Below are positions 1 to 8,835 of a DNA stretch of 33,243 bases, piece by piece. The notes under the pieces are model-generated. The model was not told the origin of the DNA and searched no databases. It worked only from the letters and a program-made list of their open reading frames with translations. Position 1 is the stretch's first letter; every line of letters starts with the position of its first letter. The stretch lies in the IMG/VR virus record IMGVR_UViG_3300027980_000288, positions 1 to 33,243 of that record, one strand, 5' to 3'. The DNA comes from a virus. A program made the translations under genes and the position numbers.

Positions 1-3000
1 CCAATTCTGTAATTAACACAACGGCATTCAAAATTCTAGTAGATGGATTTACTGGCGTAGCAAAAATATTAACTAATATTATCAGCCTTGTCAATAGTTT
101 ACCCGGACAAGTTCTTACTGGTATATTGGCTCTTAAAGCTTTATCTTCTCAACGCACAAAGATTCTTAGCGATATCTTTTTACGCGGTCTTGGAAGTCCA
201 CGAGATGGATCTTTTGCAATACCCGGTAGAAATCGTGGAGGAATTATTCCCGGAGGCGGTCCTGATAAAGATAGCGTGTTGGCATATCTTACTAAGGGTG
301 AATATGTTATTCCGCGAAAATCTGTTAAAAAATATGGTCTTAATTTTATGGAAGCTATTAGGAGCGGTAATCTTGCTGCTTTTAATGACGGCGGTGTTGC
401 CGGTAAAGGATTAGATACTTTAGGAGCCACTGGAAAGATTAATCTACAAAATAGTATTTTACGTGAAGGCAAGGGCCTTGTGGGTTCTATAAAATACTTA
501 AGATTATTATTTCATAAAATAGTTGATGGACTAGAAGATGTTCCGGATGAAATTAAAACTGCTGTTAAAAGTACTAATATACAAACACTGCAAAAAGATC
601 AGCTTTTTACTAATAATATTGGACAGACTCGTAGTGGTTCACAGCTAAAAGGTGTTACTACTAGAAAGGGTAATGTCTTATTTAATACCAATAAAGCAAC
701 TGATTTTACTGTTGCTCATGAGACTGGTCATGTGGTAGATAGAGCTTTGCGTGGTGGTGCGCAAAGGGCCAGCGAAACATCAACTGCTGGAGGTTCCTTC
801 CAATACCAAATTGTAGAAAAATTAAGAGCAAATCTTGTTGAAGAAGGAAAGCTTGGTAAGGCTCGCTTAACAAATGCTGAATTATTCGCAGATCTTTTTG
901 CCAATACTACACAAGAAGCCAGAAATATTTTAGCTTCTACTATTGATGCTAGAAAGGGTTCTCAAAAACTAGCTAAACTATTTGAACAATCTGCACAAGG
1001 TGGTGTTTTACCGGGATTTGGTAAATTAACAGCAAGTAGTTTTGGCGGATCTAATTATCTTGGTACTAGTTTAGCTCCTCAAACTCCACAAATTATAGAT
1101 CAAATTAGGACACAACAAGCTAGAAAAGAAAATGATATTGTAGCAGCTAGAACTGCAAAAGCTTCTAAGAAACCTTTTGGATCAAGTATTCTTGCTGGCG
1201 GTTTAATTAGCGGTGGATCAGGGATATTACAAGGCGGTATTGCGAGTTTGCAAGATGGCACAAAGAAATTGACTAATCAATTTGGTAAATTAACAAAAAC
1301 CACAGGCGGTAGTCTGGCTATTATTAGCGGTGCTACGGCTGCGATGGCAGCTATTGCCACAGTGAGTGAGGACGCTTCTAGTACATTTTCTGATATGGTT
1401 ACTGTGATTGGTGAGACTATAGGTGCTCTTACTTTAATGACATATGTATTAAATACAGAATTTGCACAAAAAACATTAGGATCTTTGGCTGGCGACTCGG
1501 AAGAAGCGCAAGCAGCATTTACAAAAAGATTGTCATTAGTAGCTGGCGCAGCAATTTTAGCCTATCAGGGTTTTAAATTTCTTACAAAAATTTCTAAAGA
1601 ACGCGCAGAAGCAGATTTAAAAGCTGCGAAATCTGCCGGTGAATTTGCAGACGCTTTATTCAGAACACAATTTCAAACAACGGATATCGGTGGAAACTTA
1701 AATAAGATTTTTGGATCAATTGGTAAAGGTTTTAGTGAAAAGGGCTTTTTCGGCGGAATTGGTAATTTGCTTTCTTCTTCTCTTGTGGAGGATTTACGGG
1801 AATCTTTTGCGCCAACAGGTCAGTTTCAAAGATCTGTCGGTGATTTTAATATCAGAGAAATAGAACGCGTTTTAACGGCTCGCGAAAAGGCTGGTGTCCG
1901 TGGTGAACTTTCTGTTAATGTCGAAAGTAAACTATTTAGCACAATTGCCTCTTTGCCAGCTTTAATTAAAGAATCTCAACAAAGAGGAGATTTAGATCTC
2001 AATCGTGAAGGTTTTAAGCAACAAGCTGAAGCTTTAAGTAAACTATTGAGTAGATTAAGTAAGGCGGATTTTGAGCGTATCAGCGGTGACTTAAGGGGTG
2101 GTAAATTTGATTTAAATCTAATTCGAGAACAATTAGGTGTTGATGTCTTGCAAGACGCAAACATAGCTCGCGCATTTGATAGTGTTGCCCTCTTCCTTGA
2201 TAATTTAGAAAAAGTGGCGCAAGGAGCAAATGCACGTTTAACTGCTTTTGACGCAAAACTTTCTCAGATTCTTTCTGATCAACGTGGTGGCTTTGAAGTA
2301 TCTTCGGGATTTTTTGATAATGCTAAAAGAGGTTTCGGCGCAAGTCCAGAAGTCGCTGGGGCAATACAAAGAGCTTCTCGTTTTGATCCGAATCTAGCAC
2401 AAGCTGCTCAGGCCGAAATTCAAAATGCTTTTTCAGCAAGAACTCTTTCTAGACAAATTTCTGCAAAGCAAATTAATCCCAATGAAGCAAAAAATGTAGA
2501 TGATTTAATTGTAGGTCTGACAGATCGTTTCAGCAACTTGGGTGGTTCTGGAGATGTTTTTGGAACCTTTTTAGAAAGTCAACAAGCTGCCTTAGAAGAA
2601 GCATTAACTGGCGGAACTTTTAATGCTAAAAAGATTAATGAAGTAATAGAATCTTTCATCAATGATTTGGATAAAGGTAATACAGATGCGGTACAACGCT
2701 TGACATCTGTCCAACAAAGATTTGCAGATGAACAATCGCGCTTGATCAATGAGCGATTAGATATTGAACGTAATATTGTTCAAAGATTGAACCAAAATGT
2801 TGATTTACAAAAACAATCTTTAGAATTTCGGCGTAGAGCATCTGGCCAAAGTGGTCCATTGGGGGCTGGTGTAGTTGCTGGTTTACAAAATCAACAGTTA
2901 GGTAATATCTTGCGTGGTACTGGAATACGTAACTTTAATGTAAATAGTTTAGGTGGAGCACTGGCAAAATCTGAAAATCGTATTGCATCTTTGCAGGGCA

Positions 3001-3809
3001 AACCCGGTACACAAGTAGCTTTGGCTGCAGAACAAGGTATAAGAGATAAGATTCGCAATGCTTTAGAGTATATTGCTGATGGTGGTTTAACTTTTGAAAG
3101 TGCTATGGAAAGATTTAATAAAGCTGCAGAACAAGCCGCAGCCTCATCTGATAGGTTGACTAATGCCATGACTGGTACCGATGCACAATTTATTGAGACG
3201 ATTAAAGCACAGGCAGCGTTTAATCAGGTTACATCTGCAAGTTCACCAGAACAAGCTAGAGCTTTGCTACTTGGATTTAGTGATGAGGTTCGTGCCGGAG
3301 TTGGACAAATTGCTGGATCTTCTACCCAAAATAAAGAGCTTTTACAATCTGCTATTGGGGTCTCTCCGCTTGCGGCTGCTTCTCCTGAGGCTAAGGCTGT
3401 ACAAGAAGAGTTTAAGAAACGGCAAGAGGCTAACAATTTACTAGTTGGATCGCAAGAAAGATTAATCGCCTCTAATGAGAAACTTTTTATTAATATTGAT
3501 GCATTGATTAATGGCCAAACTGTAGCAGTAAATCAATTTGCTGCGGCCGCAGATAAAGCAGCTCAAGCTTTTGCGAATATTCCAAATGAAGTTAATCATA
3601 CTTTCAATGTCAGTCCAATTGTTGTTCGGTTTGAAGGAGCTGCGGCTCTTAATAACTTAAATGAAGCTGTCGGAGCCGTTGTTGAGGGACAAATTAATGA
3701 AGCGATCAATAACTTTGGAAATGATTTACAAAGACAAAATAAGGGTATAAAAGTTAGCGATGCAAGAGCTCAAAGACAAGCTGCACGTGCACGCAATACC
3801 GCATTTTAA
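1..3809 (+). CDS. Tail tape-measure protein with embedded zincin-like domain (5' partial)
   Basis: The frame is open from the first bases, so this is the C-terminal part (at least 1,268 residues) of a larger protein. Numbering here is from the TTG at 126. Residues about 39-80 carry the Gly-rich GGIIPGGGPDKDS segment followed by LTKGEYVIPRKSV, a signature common in phage tape-measure proteins. Residues 198-202 are HETGH and 252-256 are ELFAD, the arrangement of a zincin metallopeptidase (two His, catalytic Glu, downstream acidic ligand). Hydrophobic segments follow at about 397-445 and 468-490, then long Ala/Gln/Lys-rich helical sequence to a short C-terminal domain. The known role of the family is to set tail length and to be ejected into the cell at infection. 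It heads the virion gene block. The tape-measure call is firm; peptidase activity is inference. Confidence 0.85.
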   Translation, partial: NSVINTTAFKILVDGFTGVAKILTNIISLVNSLPGQVLTGILALKALSSQRTKILSDIFLRGLGSPRDGSFAIPGRNRGGIIPGGGPDKDSVLAYLTKGEYVIPRKSVKKYGLNFMEAIRSGNLAAFNDGGVAGKGLDTLGATGKINLQNSILREGKGLVGSIKYLRLLFHKIVDGLEDVPDEIKTAVKSTNIQTLQKDQLFTNNIGQTRSGSQLKGVTTRKGNVLFNTNKATDFTVAHETGHVVDRALRGGAQRASETSTAGGSFQYQIVEKLRANLVEEGKLGKARLTNAELFADLFANTTQEARNILASTIDARKGSQKLAKLFEQSAQGGVLPGFGKLTASSFGGSNYLGTSLAPQTPQIIDQIRTQQARKENDIVAARTAKASKKPFGSSILAGGLISGGSGILQGGIASLQDGTKKLTNQFGKLTKTTGGSLAIISGATAAMAAIATVSEDASSTFSDMVTVIGETIGALTLMTYVLNTEFAQKTLGSLAGDSEEAQAAFTKRLSLVAGAAILAYQGFKFLTKISKERAEADLKAAKSAGEFADALFRTQFQTTDIGGNLNKIFGSIGKGFSEKGFFGGIGNLLSSSLVEDLRESFAPTGQFQRSVGDFNIREIERVLTAREKAGVRGELSVNVESKLFSTIASLPALIKESQQRGDLDLNREGFKQQAEALSKLLSRLSKADFERISGDLRGGKFDLNLIREQLGVDVLQDANIARAFDSVALFLDNLEKVAQGANARLTAFDAKLSQILSDQRGGFEVSSGFFDNAKRGFGASPEVAGAIQRASRFDPNLAQAAQAEIQNAFSARTLSRQISAKQINPNEAKNVDDLIVGLTDRFSNLGGSGDVFGTFLESQQAALEEALTGGTFNAKKINEVIESFINDLDKGNTDAVQRLTSVQQRFADEQSRLINERLDIERNIVQRLNQNVDLQKQSLEFRRRASGQSGPLGAGVVAGLQNQQLGNILRGTGIRNFNVNSLGGALAKSENRIASLQGKPGTQVALAAEQGIRDKIRNALEYIADGGLTFESAMERFNKAAEQAAASSDRLTNAMTGTDAQFIETIKAQAAFNQVTSASSPEQARALLLGFSDEVRAGVGQIAGSSTQNKELLQSAIGVSPLAAASPEAKAVQEEFKKRQEANNLLVGSQERLIASNEKLFINIDALINGQTVAVNQFAAAADKAAQAFANIPNEVNHTFNVSPIVVRFEGAAALNNLNEAVGAVVEGQINEAINNFGNDLQRQNKGIKVSDARAQRQAARARNTAF

Positions 3810-3820
3810 GGGCGTTTATA

Positions 3821-5278
3821 ATGTCAAGTAAAGTAACTTACAATAATAAATATTTAGAACCTGTTCAATCAGTTGCTATCAGCGTAGATCCATCGAGAAC
3901 CGATGCTGGTGTGCGGTATAATAGTCGTTATAATATAACGATTAGTGGTACTATTTTAGCATATAAAGGATCGCCTACTACCAGCGGAACATTTGGTGCG
4001 TTTGGCCCAGATGTTTGCGAAACTATCGGCGAAAATGAATATGCTGATGCCATTATGGCAAAAAGATGTGCTATTGAATCTTTGTTTAATGAAGACAACA
4101 AACAGCTGTATCTTGGAACAGAAACTGGCGGAAACCCGCTAACCTGTTATCCAAGACTAATTAATTTTACACTTGCAGATTCTACCAATCCTGTTTATGC
4201 TCCTTATACTATTGAGTTAGAAGCAGACACTGTATATTGCGGCAATTCTTCTATTGATCCAACTGGAGATAGCTGTGTAAGAAGTTACAGCGAAACTTGG
4301 GATATTGAATTTGACGATTCTTTAAAACTTAATTATTATGGTGATAATCGAGTTTTCAGAATAACTCATACCGTGAGTGCTGAGGGTGGCGTAGTTGCTG
4401 ATAGCGGCGGGAATATTCTAGATCCGCTTGATTGTGCACGAAACTTCGTGTGTAATCGTATCGCCGATAACGCTTTGGTCCCCGATAATTGCATGCCGGA
4501 TTTTACTGGATGTCCGACCAAATTAAACTACGTGGACGTTCACAATATAGATGCGATCGCCGGATCGTATTCAGTTACTGAATCTTGGGTTTGTTCTTCC
4601 TCAAATTATGTAGATAATTACACGGTTGAACTTACACAAGATAATAAAGCATCCTGTCCGACTGTTTCCGTTAACGGCGAAGTGACAGGATTTGATACAA
4701 GAGTGAGCGGCGTAGTAGCATCTGGAGACAGTGCTTATTCCCGTGCCGTCACCTATTTTAATAGTATTGATTCATCTGGAATTCTAAGTCGTGCCGAAGC
4801 ATATACTAATTTAGATCTGGATGATAATTATGTTTCTCGTTCTGTAAGTCTCAATCCATTTGTTGGCACTGTGGGCTACCAATACACATTTAAGAGACGT
4901 CCGATCAAACGTATTCCGAGTGCTACTTGGGAAAATATCACCTTAAGTAATAATTGGGGTGAAGAAACACACTCTATTGCTAATATTTTAGGACAAGGTG
5001 AAATTATTCAAAAACTTGGTTCCGTAAAAGTCTTAAAACGCACTTTAAATATTGAAGCTACTTTTCCATGCGGAACTGGATTTCCAATTGATGGGCCAAG
5101 ATTTCACTCTACATATGCTACAGATTTACAGAATGTGGTGGACCTATATGATCCTTATAATAGATCTGGCTATGATGTTGTAGCAGTTGAATCTCAAAAT
5201 GAGAATTGGGCTGAAGCAGACGGTAGTTATACATATAGTGTTTCTTGGGTTATGCAACCTGCAGGGATTTGCGTATAA
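3821..5278 (+). CDS. Virion protein downstream of tape measure, probably tail/baseplate
   Basis: This encodes 485 residues starting at ATG 3821, with a modest AAGGG about 8-10 nt upstream. I do not recognise a named family. The sequence is rich in Ser, Thr, Asn, Tyr and Gly with alternating beta-type patterns, few Lys-rich helices and 13 cysteines, typical of an extracellular or virion beta protein. There is no signal peptide or membrane segment. Its place directly after the tape measure is where many tailed phages encode distal-tail or baseplate components. The stop overlaps the start of the next gene (TAATG at 5276-5280), implying coupled translation and related function. A tail structural role is inferred from context only. 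Confidence 0.6.
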   Translation: MSSKVTYNNKYLEPVQSVAISVDPSRTDAGVRYNSRYNITISGTILAYKGSPTTSGTFGAFGPDVCETIGENEYADAIMAKRCAIESLFNEDNKQLYLGTETGGNPLTCYPRLINFTLADSTNPVYAPYTIELEADTVYCGNSSIDPTGDSCVRSYSETWDIEFDDSLKLNYYGDNRVFRITHTVSAEGGVVADSGGNILDPLDCARNFVCNRIADNALVPDNCMPDFTGCPTKLNYVDVHNIDAIAGSYSVTESWVCSSSNYVDNYTVELTQDNKASCPTVSVNGEVTGFDTRVSGVVASGDSAYSRAVTYFNSIDSSGILSRAEAYTNLDLDDNYVSRSVSLNPFVGTVGYQYTFKRRPIKRIPSATWENITLSNNWGEETHSIANILGQGEIIQKLGSVKVLKRTLNIEATFPCGTGFPIDGPRFHSTYATDLQNVVDLYDPYNRSGYDVVAVESQNENWAEADGSYTYSVSWVMQPAGICV

Positions 5279-8200
5279 TGGCTACATATTTAGGATCTCA
5301 TATTGAATCTTTTGATTGCAACATGGGTTGGGGCAACGCTGAAAGTTCTGTTGATGTTACATTAGTAGACTGTGTTGGTGATGGATTATCATTTTCGGCA
5401 GGTACTATTGGCGGGCCTACAAGATTTATTTACGGTAGCTTTGATTATTTTGGTATTTTAGAAAAGTATAATACTGAAGAAAATAGTGGTGCTTACGCCA
5501 AACATAGTGCAAATATTAGTAATGGTCTTGATATTATCAATGGTGTTGAAATCATTATTAATGATTATTATGGTAGTGTCAATAGCGTGCCTAATTTACT
5601 TAATGTCTTTGGATACTTAGAAGATAGTGGTGGTTTTGGCGGTAGTGAAATTAATGATGCTGGTATGCCTTGGAAAGCCATTAGAGCTGGCGTAGAAGGT
5701 ATTGTAAACAGTCCATCTACTGGTAATTTTGGAAACGGAATTACTTATAAGGGATATAGATATAAGGTTGATCTGAATGATCTTCCATCGGCACTTCCGT
5801 CATATTACAGATTTAACGGCGACAGTATAACTCTTACTGACTTCATTGATGAATGTTGTCTTGCTGGCGGTGCAGATTACTTCATCAGTATGGAACCAGC
5901 TACTGTTGCAGATTCTGGTAATTTTGTTGGAATTTTTAAAGTCAATACTGTTGATAGAACCACAGAAGCCACAACTGGAAACATCGCAAGTTATATCGGC
6001 AGTAATTGTATTTCTGAACGAGAGTATGGTTTGGAAATGCGCAAAGCAACTAATGGTAAATTTGTTGTTGGGCCTCCGGTTGATCGTGTGTGGTTTGTGC
6101 TTCCAACTACCAGTGGCAATAATGATCCCACCGGAGGAATTACACAGAGTGAATATAGTAATGATACTGTGTTGCCATACTTTGGATTAGACGGTGATGG
6201 TAACTATATTGTTGGTTACGGCCCATCTGGGGATACGAATGAATATTACTTCGATATAGATATTAAAGATGCTGGATATCCGCAGGTTACTTCTTATACT
6301 ACGTGCTTGGGTGAATTACGCGCTGCTAAAAAGGGCCGACTTTCTTGGGAGGGTTACTTAGCAAAACGTAATATGAATCGTTATATTATTAATCCGACTG
6401 GTCTACAGACTGAATTTTTTGAATCTCATGCTGGACCGTCTGGCTTTGCCTTCTCAAGCTATAATGGCGTAGATACTTTTGCAATTCCTAAATATGGTTA
6501 TGAACAAGCCTTCCACCAAAAGGGTAGAGCTTACGCCCACACGCACTATCCAACTAGTTCTGGTAGAGTACTAACTTATAATCATGACGGAGTACCCAAT
6601 CCCTACTTTCTTAGAGCAACAGCTCTAGGATTACCAGATGCTTTTGGAATCGCGGCGGCCAGAATGCTTGAGGGTGATCTTTACACTAAAGCCTCTACTT
6701 CTTCATTTTTTGCTAAAGTATATGCTGAATTTAAAAATACACTTGGCGTCGGAAATGAGTTTTTACAGCAAGCTTTAAGACCTAGTGATGCTAGGAATGC
6801 TAGTAAATTTGAAGATTTCACTAATGGTAATATCGGCGATAAAACTTTAATTATTTATCGTAAGATTAAAGATTTGGCCGACAATTATTATAATCGGCGA
6901 TTTATGGTTTCTGCACCATTTACCGTTGGCGCCGTTCAACCAGAATCTTATAATATCCGAACAAGTAATGAACCTACGGATCTAGGATATATAGATGAGT
7001 CCCAATGGTCTTCTGCTTATAGCAATGGTTTAATCCCTGATATCTCTGGAATTGCCACGATTACTTCTGCCGATAATAGATTTCATCCATATGTCAAATA
7101 TGAAAATGCACTAATAGTTAGTACTGGAACTGGTATTGTATCCGGCCCATATGACTTTTCTGATATAAGTAGTGAAAGTAAAATCGCTAGTGTGCCAGTT
7201 ACAGCATCTGGATTTACATACTACGATATATTTATTCGGTGTAGTACTTTCCCAAATATGGTTTATCAAGACACAACAACATTATTAAACCCGCGGGTAG
7301 TCATTGAAATTCCGGGCGCAGTCAAACCTATTGAGAATGTTCAATCTTATGCTAAATCCTTCTTTAATTTAATGGATGAACGCGGGAACGGAGTCGGCGG
7401 TGCTTTTGAGAATGACTCCAGTGTGAACAATGAATTCATTCAAAAAAGATTAGATAAGGTTGGTGCTGATAAAATCCAGTTTCATGATGGTGAAGAGTTC
7501 CATTATGCCGATCTTTATGCTGTACCCCTCCGCAGTAATTTATTGAGTTACGGCCCTTGGTACGCGGTTGGTGCAGATGGCGGTGTACGTTATGAGAAAA
7601 ACGCAGAATTAACACCGTGGAATTATGGTGGTTACACTGCATTGAATACTGCTGGTAATGCAAGAGCTTCTCAAGAAGTGACAAATCAAACCTTTGAAGA
7701 GGCTGGATCTGTTACTATAATGGGTTCTCCGTTACTGAAACCGGGTGATCAATTAATAGTTAATGGACCCTATATAACAGATATGAGTGTTCGCACGTCG
7801 GATGATGGAATTCAAACTACTTACAGAATGCAATCTTGGTCTGCGCATAGAGCAATTGACAAATTACGAAGTCATAATAATCGGCGGTTACAAAGATTCA
7901 TCCGTCAATCTTATCAATCTCAAAGAATTTACAGAGAAGGATTGAAAAGTGGAAGATTCTCCAATGCGGTAGATTTTATTAGCGGATTAGCTAACAAGTT
8001 TACTAGTTTAGATGAGTACGGACAAAGGAATAAACCCAGCACTTCTCATAATTTAATTGGTGGACAATTTAATGGTATGAAATCTGAAGTGGCTATGCAA
8101 CCCTTTTATAATGTTTCTGCTCAATTAAGTAGTGATTATTTTGACAAAGCATTTATGACTCTTGATGGATTATATCGTCCGGTTTCTACCGTTGAACATA

Positions 8201-8826
8201 CTGGAATGAATTATTTTCAAATTCCACCTTCTGGTATAAATGGATTGACTGGTATGGATTTAAATCCGTGGCAGAGTGGTCATGATCTTGGATTTATTAC
8301 CAGAGGAACTGGATTAGATGATACTTATGAAGACGTAGTAAATACTGGATGGTATGATGAATTCCGTGGTGTTGGTTTTAAATATCCATCTATAGGAGTT
8401 GGTTGGGGCCGTGATCAGCACGGACGCCCATATCCACCCAGTTCTAGTAATCCAGAAAATTATGAAGAGGATTACATAGGCGATAGTACGCTGTGGGCGG
8501 CAGCTCCAGTTGATATGAGATTTGATACTGATTATAAATTATGGCAAGCCCCGCCCATTCAAATGGGAATAGCTTATAATGAATTTCCGGCATCAAGTGG
8601 TATTACTTCACCGTCTCAGGGAATAGTGCTTAGATACGATCCAACTTATTTAGGTGGTTCTGGGATATTGTTATCTAGCGGCGATGCATATTGTTTTGAT
8701 TCTACTATGGGAATTATTGAATCAGGAACAATTGTCTACTACTATAATATTGCTGGTAAAAATCATATTCTTTATGCGGCTTGTAACCCAGATTCTGAAG
8801 CTTTACAAATAATTGCATCATATTAG
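5278..8826 (+). CDS. Large tail protein, possible baseplate hub
   Basis: This encodes 1,182 residues. I use the ATG at 5278, which overlaps the preceding stop by one base (TAATG) and has AGGG about 12 nt upstream; a longer in-frame start at 5245 would add only 11 residues inside the previous gene. The N-terminal 200 residues contain FDYFGILEKYN, then a segment about a small excursion (NDYYGSVNSVPNLLNVFGYL) and later DFIDECCLAGGADYFISM. This layout resembles the domain order of large hub-type tail proteins that I have seen described, but I cannot name a family. The rest is Tyr/Gly/Ser-rich beta-type sequence, ending in several Pro/Gly-rich loops. It probably forms part of the tail tip. An adhesin role is also possible. 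Confidence 0.55.
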   Translation: MATYLGSHIESFDCNMGWGNAESSVDVTLVDCVGDGLSFSAGTIGGPTRFIYGSFDYFGILEKYNTEENSGAYAKHSANISNGLDIINGVEIIINDYYGSVNSVPNLLNVFGYLEDSGGFGGSEINDAGMPWKAIRAGVEGIVNSPSTGNFGNGITYKGYRYKVDLNDLPSALPSYYRFNGDSITLTDFIDECCLAGGADYFISMEPATVADSGNFVGIFKVNTVDRTTEATTGNIASYIGSNCISEREYGLEMRKATNGKFVVGPPVDRVWFVLPTTSGNNDPTGGITQSEYSNDTVLPYFGLDGDGNYIVGYGPSGDTNEYYFDIDIKDAGYPQVTSYTTCLGELRAAKKGRLSWEGYLAKRNMNRYIINPTGLQTEFFESHAGPSGFAFSSYNGVDTFAIPKYGYEQAFHQKGRAYAHTHYPTSSGRVLTYNHDGVPNPYFLRATALGLPDAFGIAAARMLEGDLYTKASTSSFFAKVYAEFKNTLGVGNEFLQQALRPSDARNASKFEDFTNGNIGDKTLIIYRKIKDLADNYYNRRFMVSAPFTVGAVQPESYNIRTSNEPTDLGYIDESQWSSAYSNGLIPDISGIATITSADNRFHPYVKYENALIVSTGTGIVSGPYDFSDISSESKIASVPVTASGFTYYDIFIRCSTFPNMVYQDTTTLLNPRVVIEIPGAVKPIENVQSYAKSFFNLMDERGNGVGGAFENDSSVNNEFIQKRLDKVGADKIQFHDGEEFHYADLYAVPLRSNLLSYGPWYAVGADGGVRYEKNAELTPWNYGGYTALNTAGNARASQEVTNQTFEEAGSVTIMGSPLLKPGDQLIVNGPYITDMSVRTSDDGIQTTYRMQSWSAHRAIDKLRSHNNRRLQRFIRQSYQSQRIYREGLKSGRFSNAVDFISGLANKFTSLDEYGQRNKPSTSHNLIGGQFNGMKSEVAMQPFYNVSAQLSSDYFDKAFMTLDGLYRPVSTVEHTGMNYFQIPPSGINGLTGMDLNPWQSGHDLGFITRGTGLDDTYEDVVNTGWYDEFRGVGFKYPSIGVGWGRDQHGRPYPPSSSNPENYEEDYIGDSTLWAAAPVDMRFDTDYKLWQAPPIQMGIAYNEFPASSGITSPSQGIVLRYDPTYLGGSGILLSSGDAYCFDSTMGIIESGTIVYYYNIAGKNHILYAACNPDSEALQIIASY

Positions 8827-8835
8827 GATTAAGAA

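Noticed and set aside
149-472. Antisense reading frames within the tape-measure gene and other large genes
   Set aside because: They have no Shine-Dalgarno or family motif and lie wholly opposite clear genes; they follow from the codon use of the sense strand.
3541-3552. Perfect 12-bp palindrome CTGCGGCCGCAG
   Set aside because: It encodes an Ala-Ala run in the tape-measure helical region and stands alone, so chance plus codon content explains it.
4553-4560. GCGATCGC, the cyanobacterial HIP1 octamer, as a host clue
   Set aside because: I noticed only one copy in the window, whereas HIP1-rich genomes have many; it does not support a cyanobacterial host.
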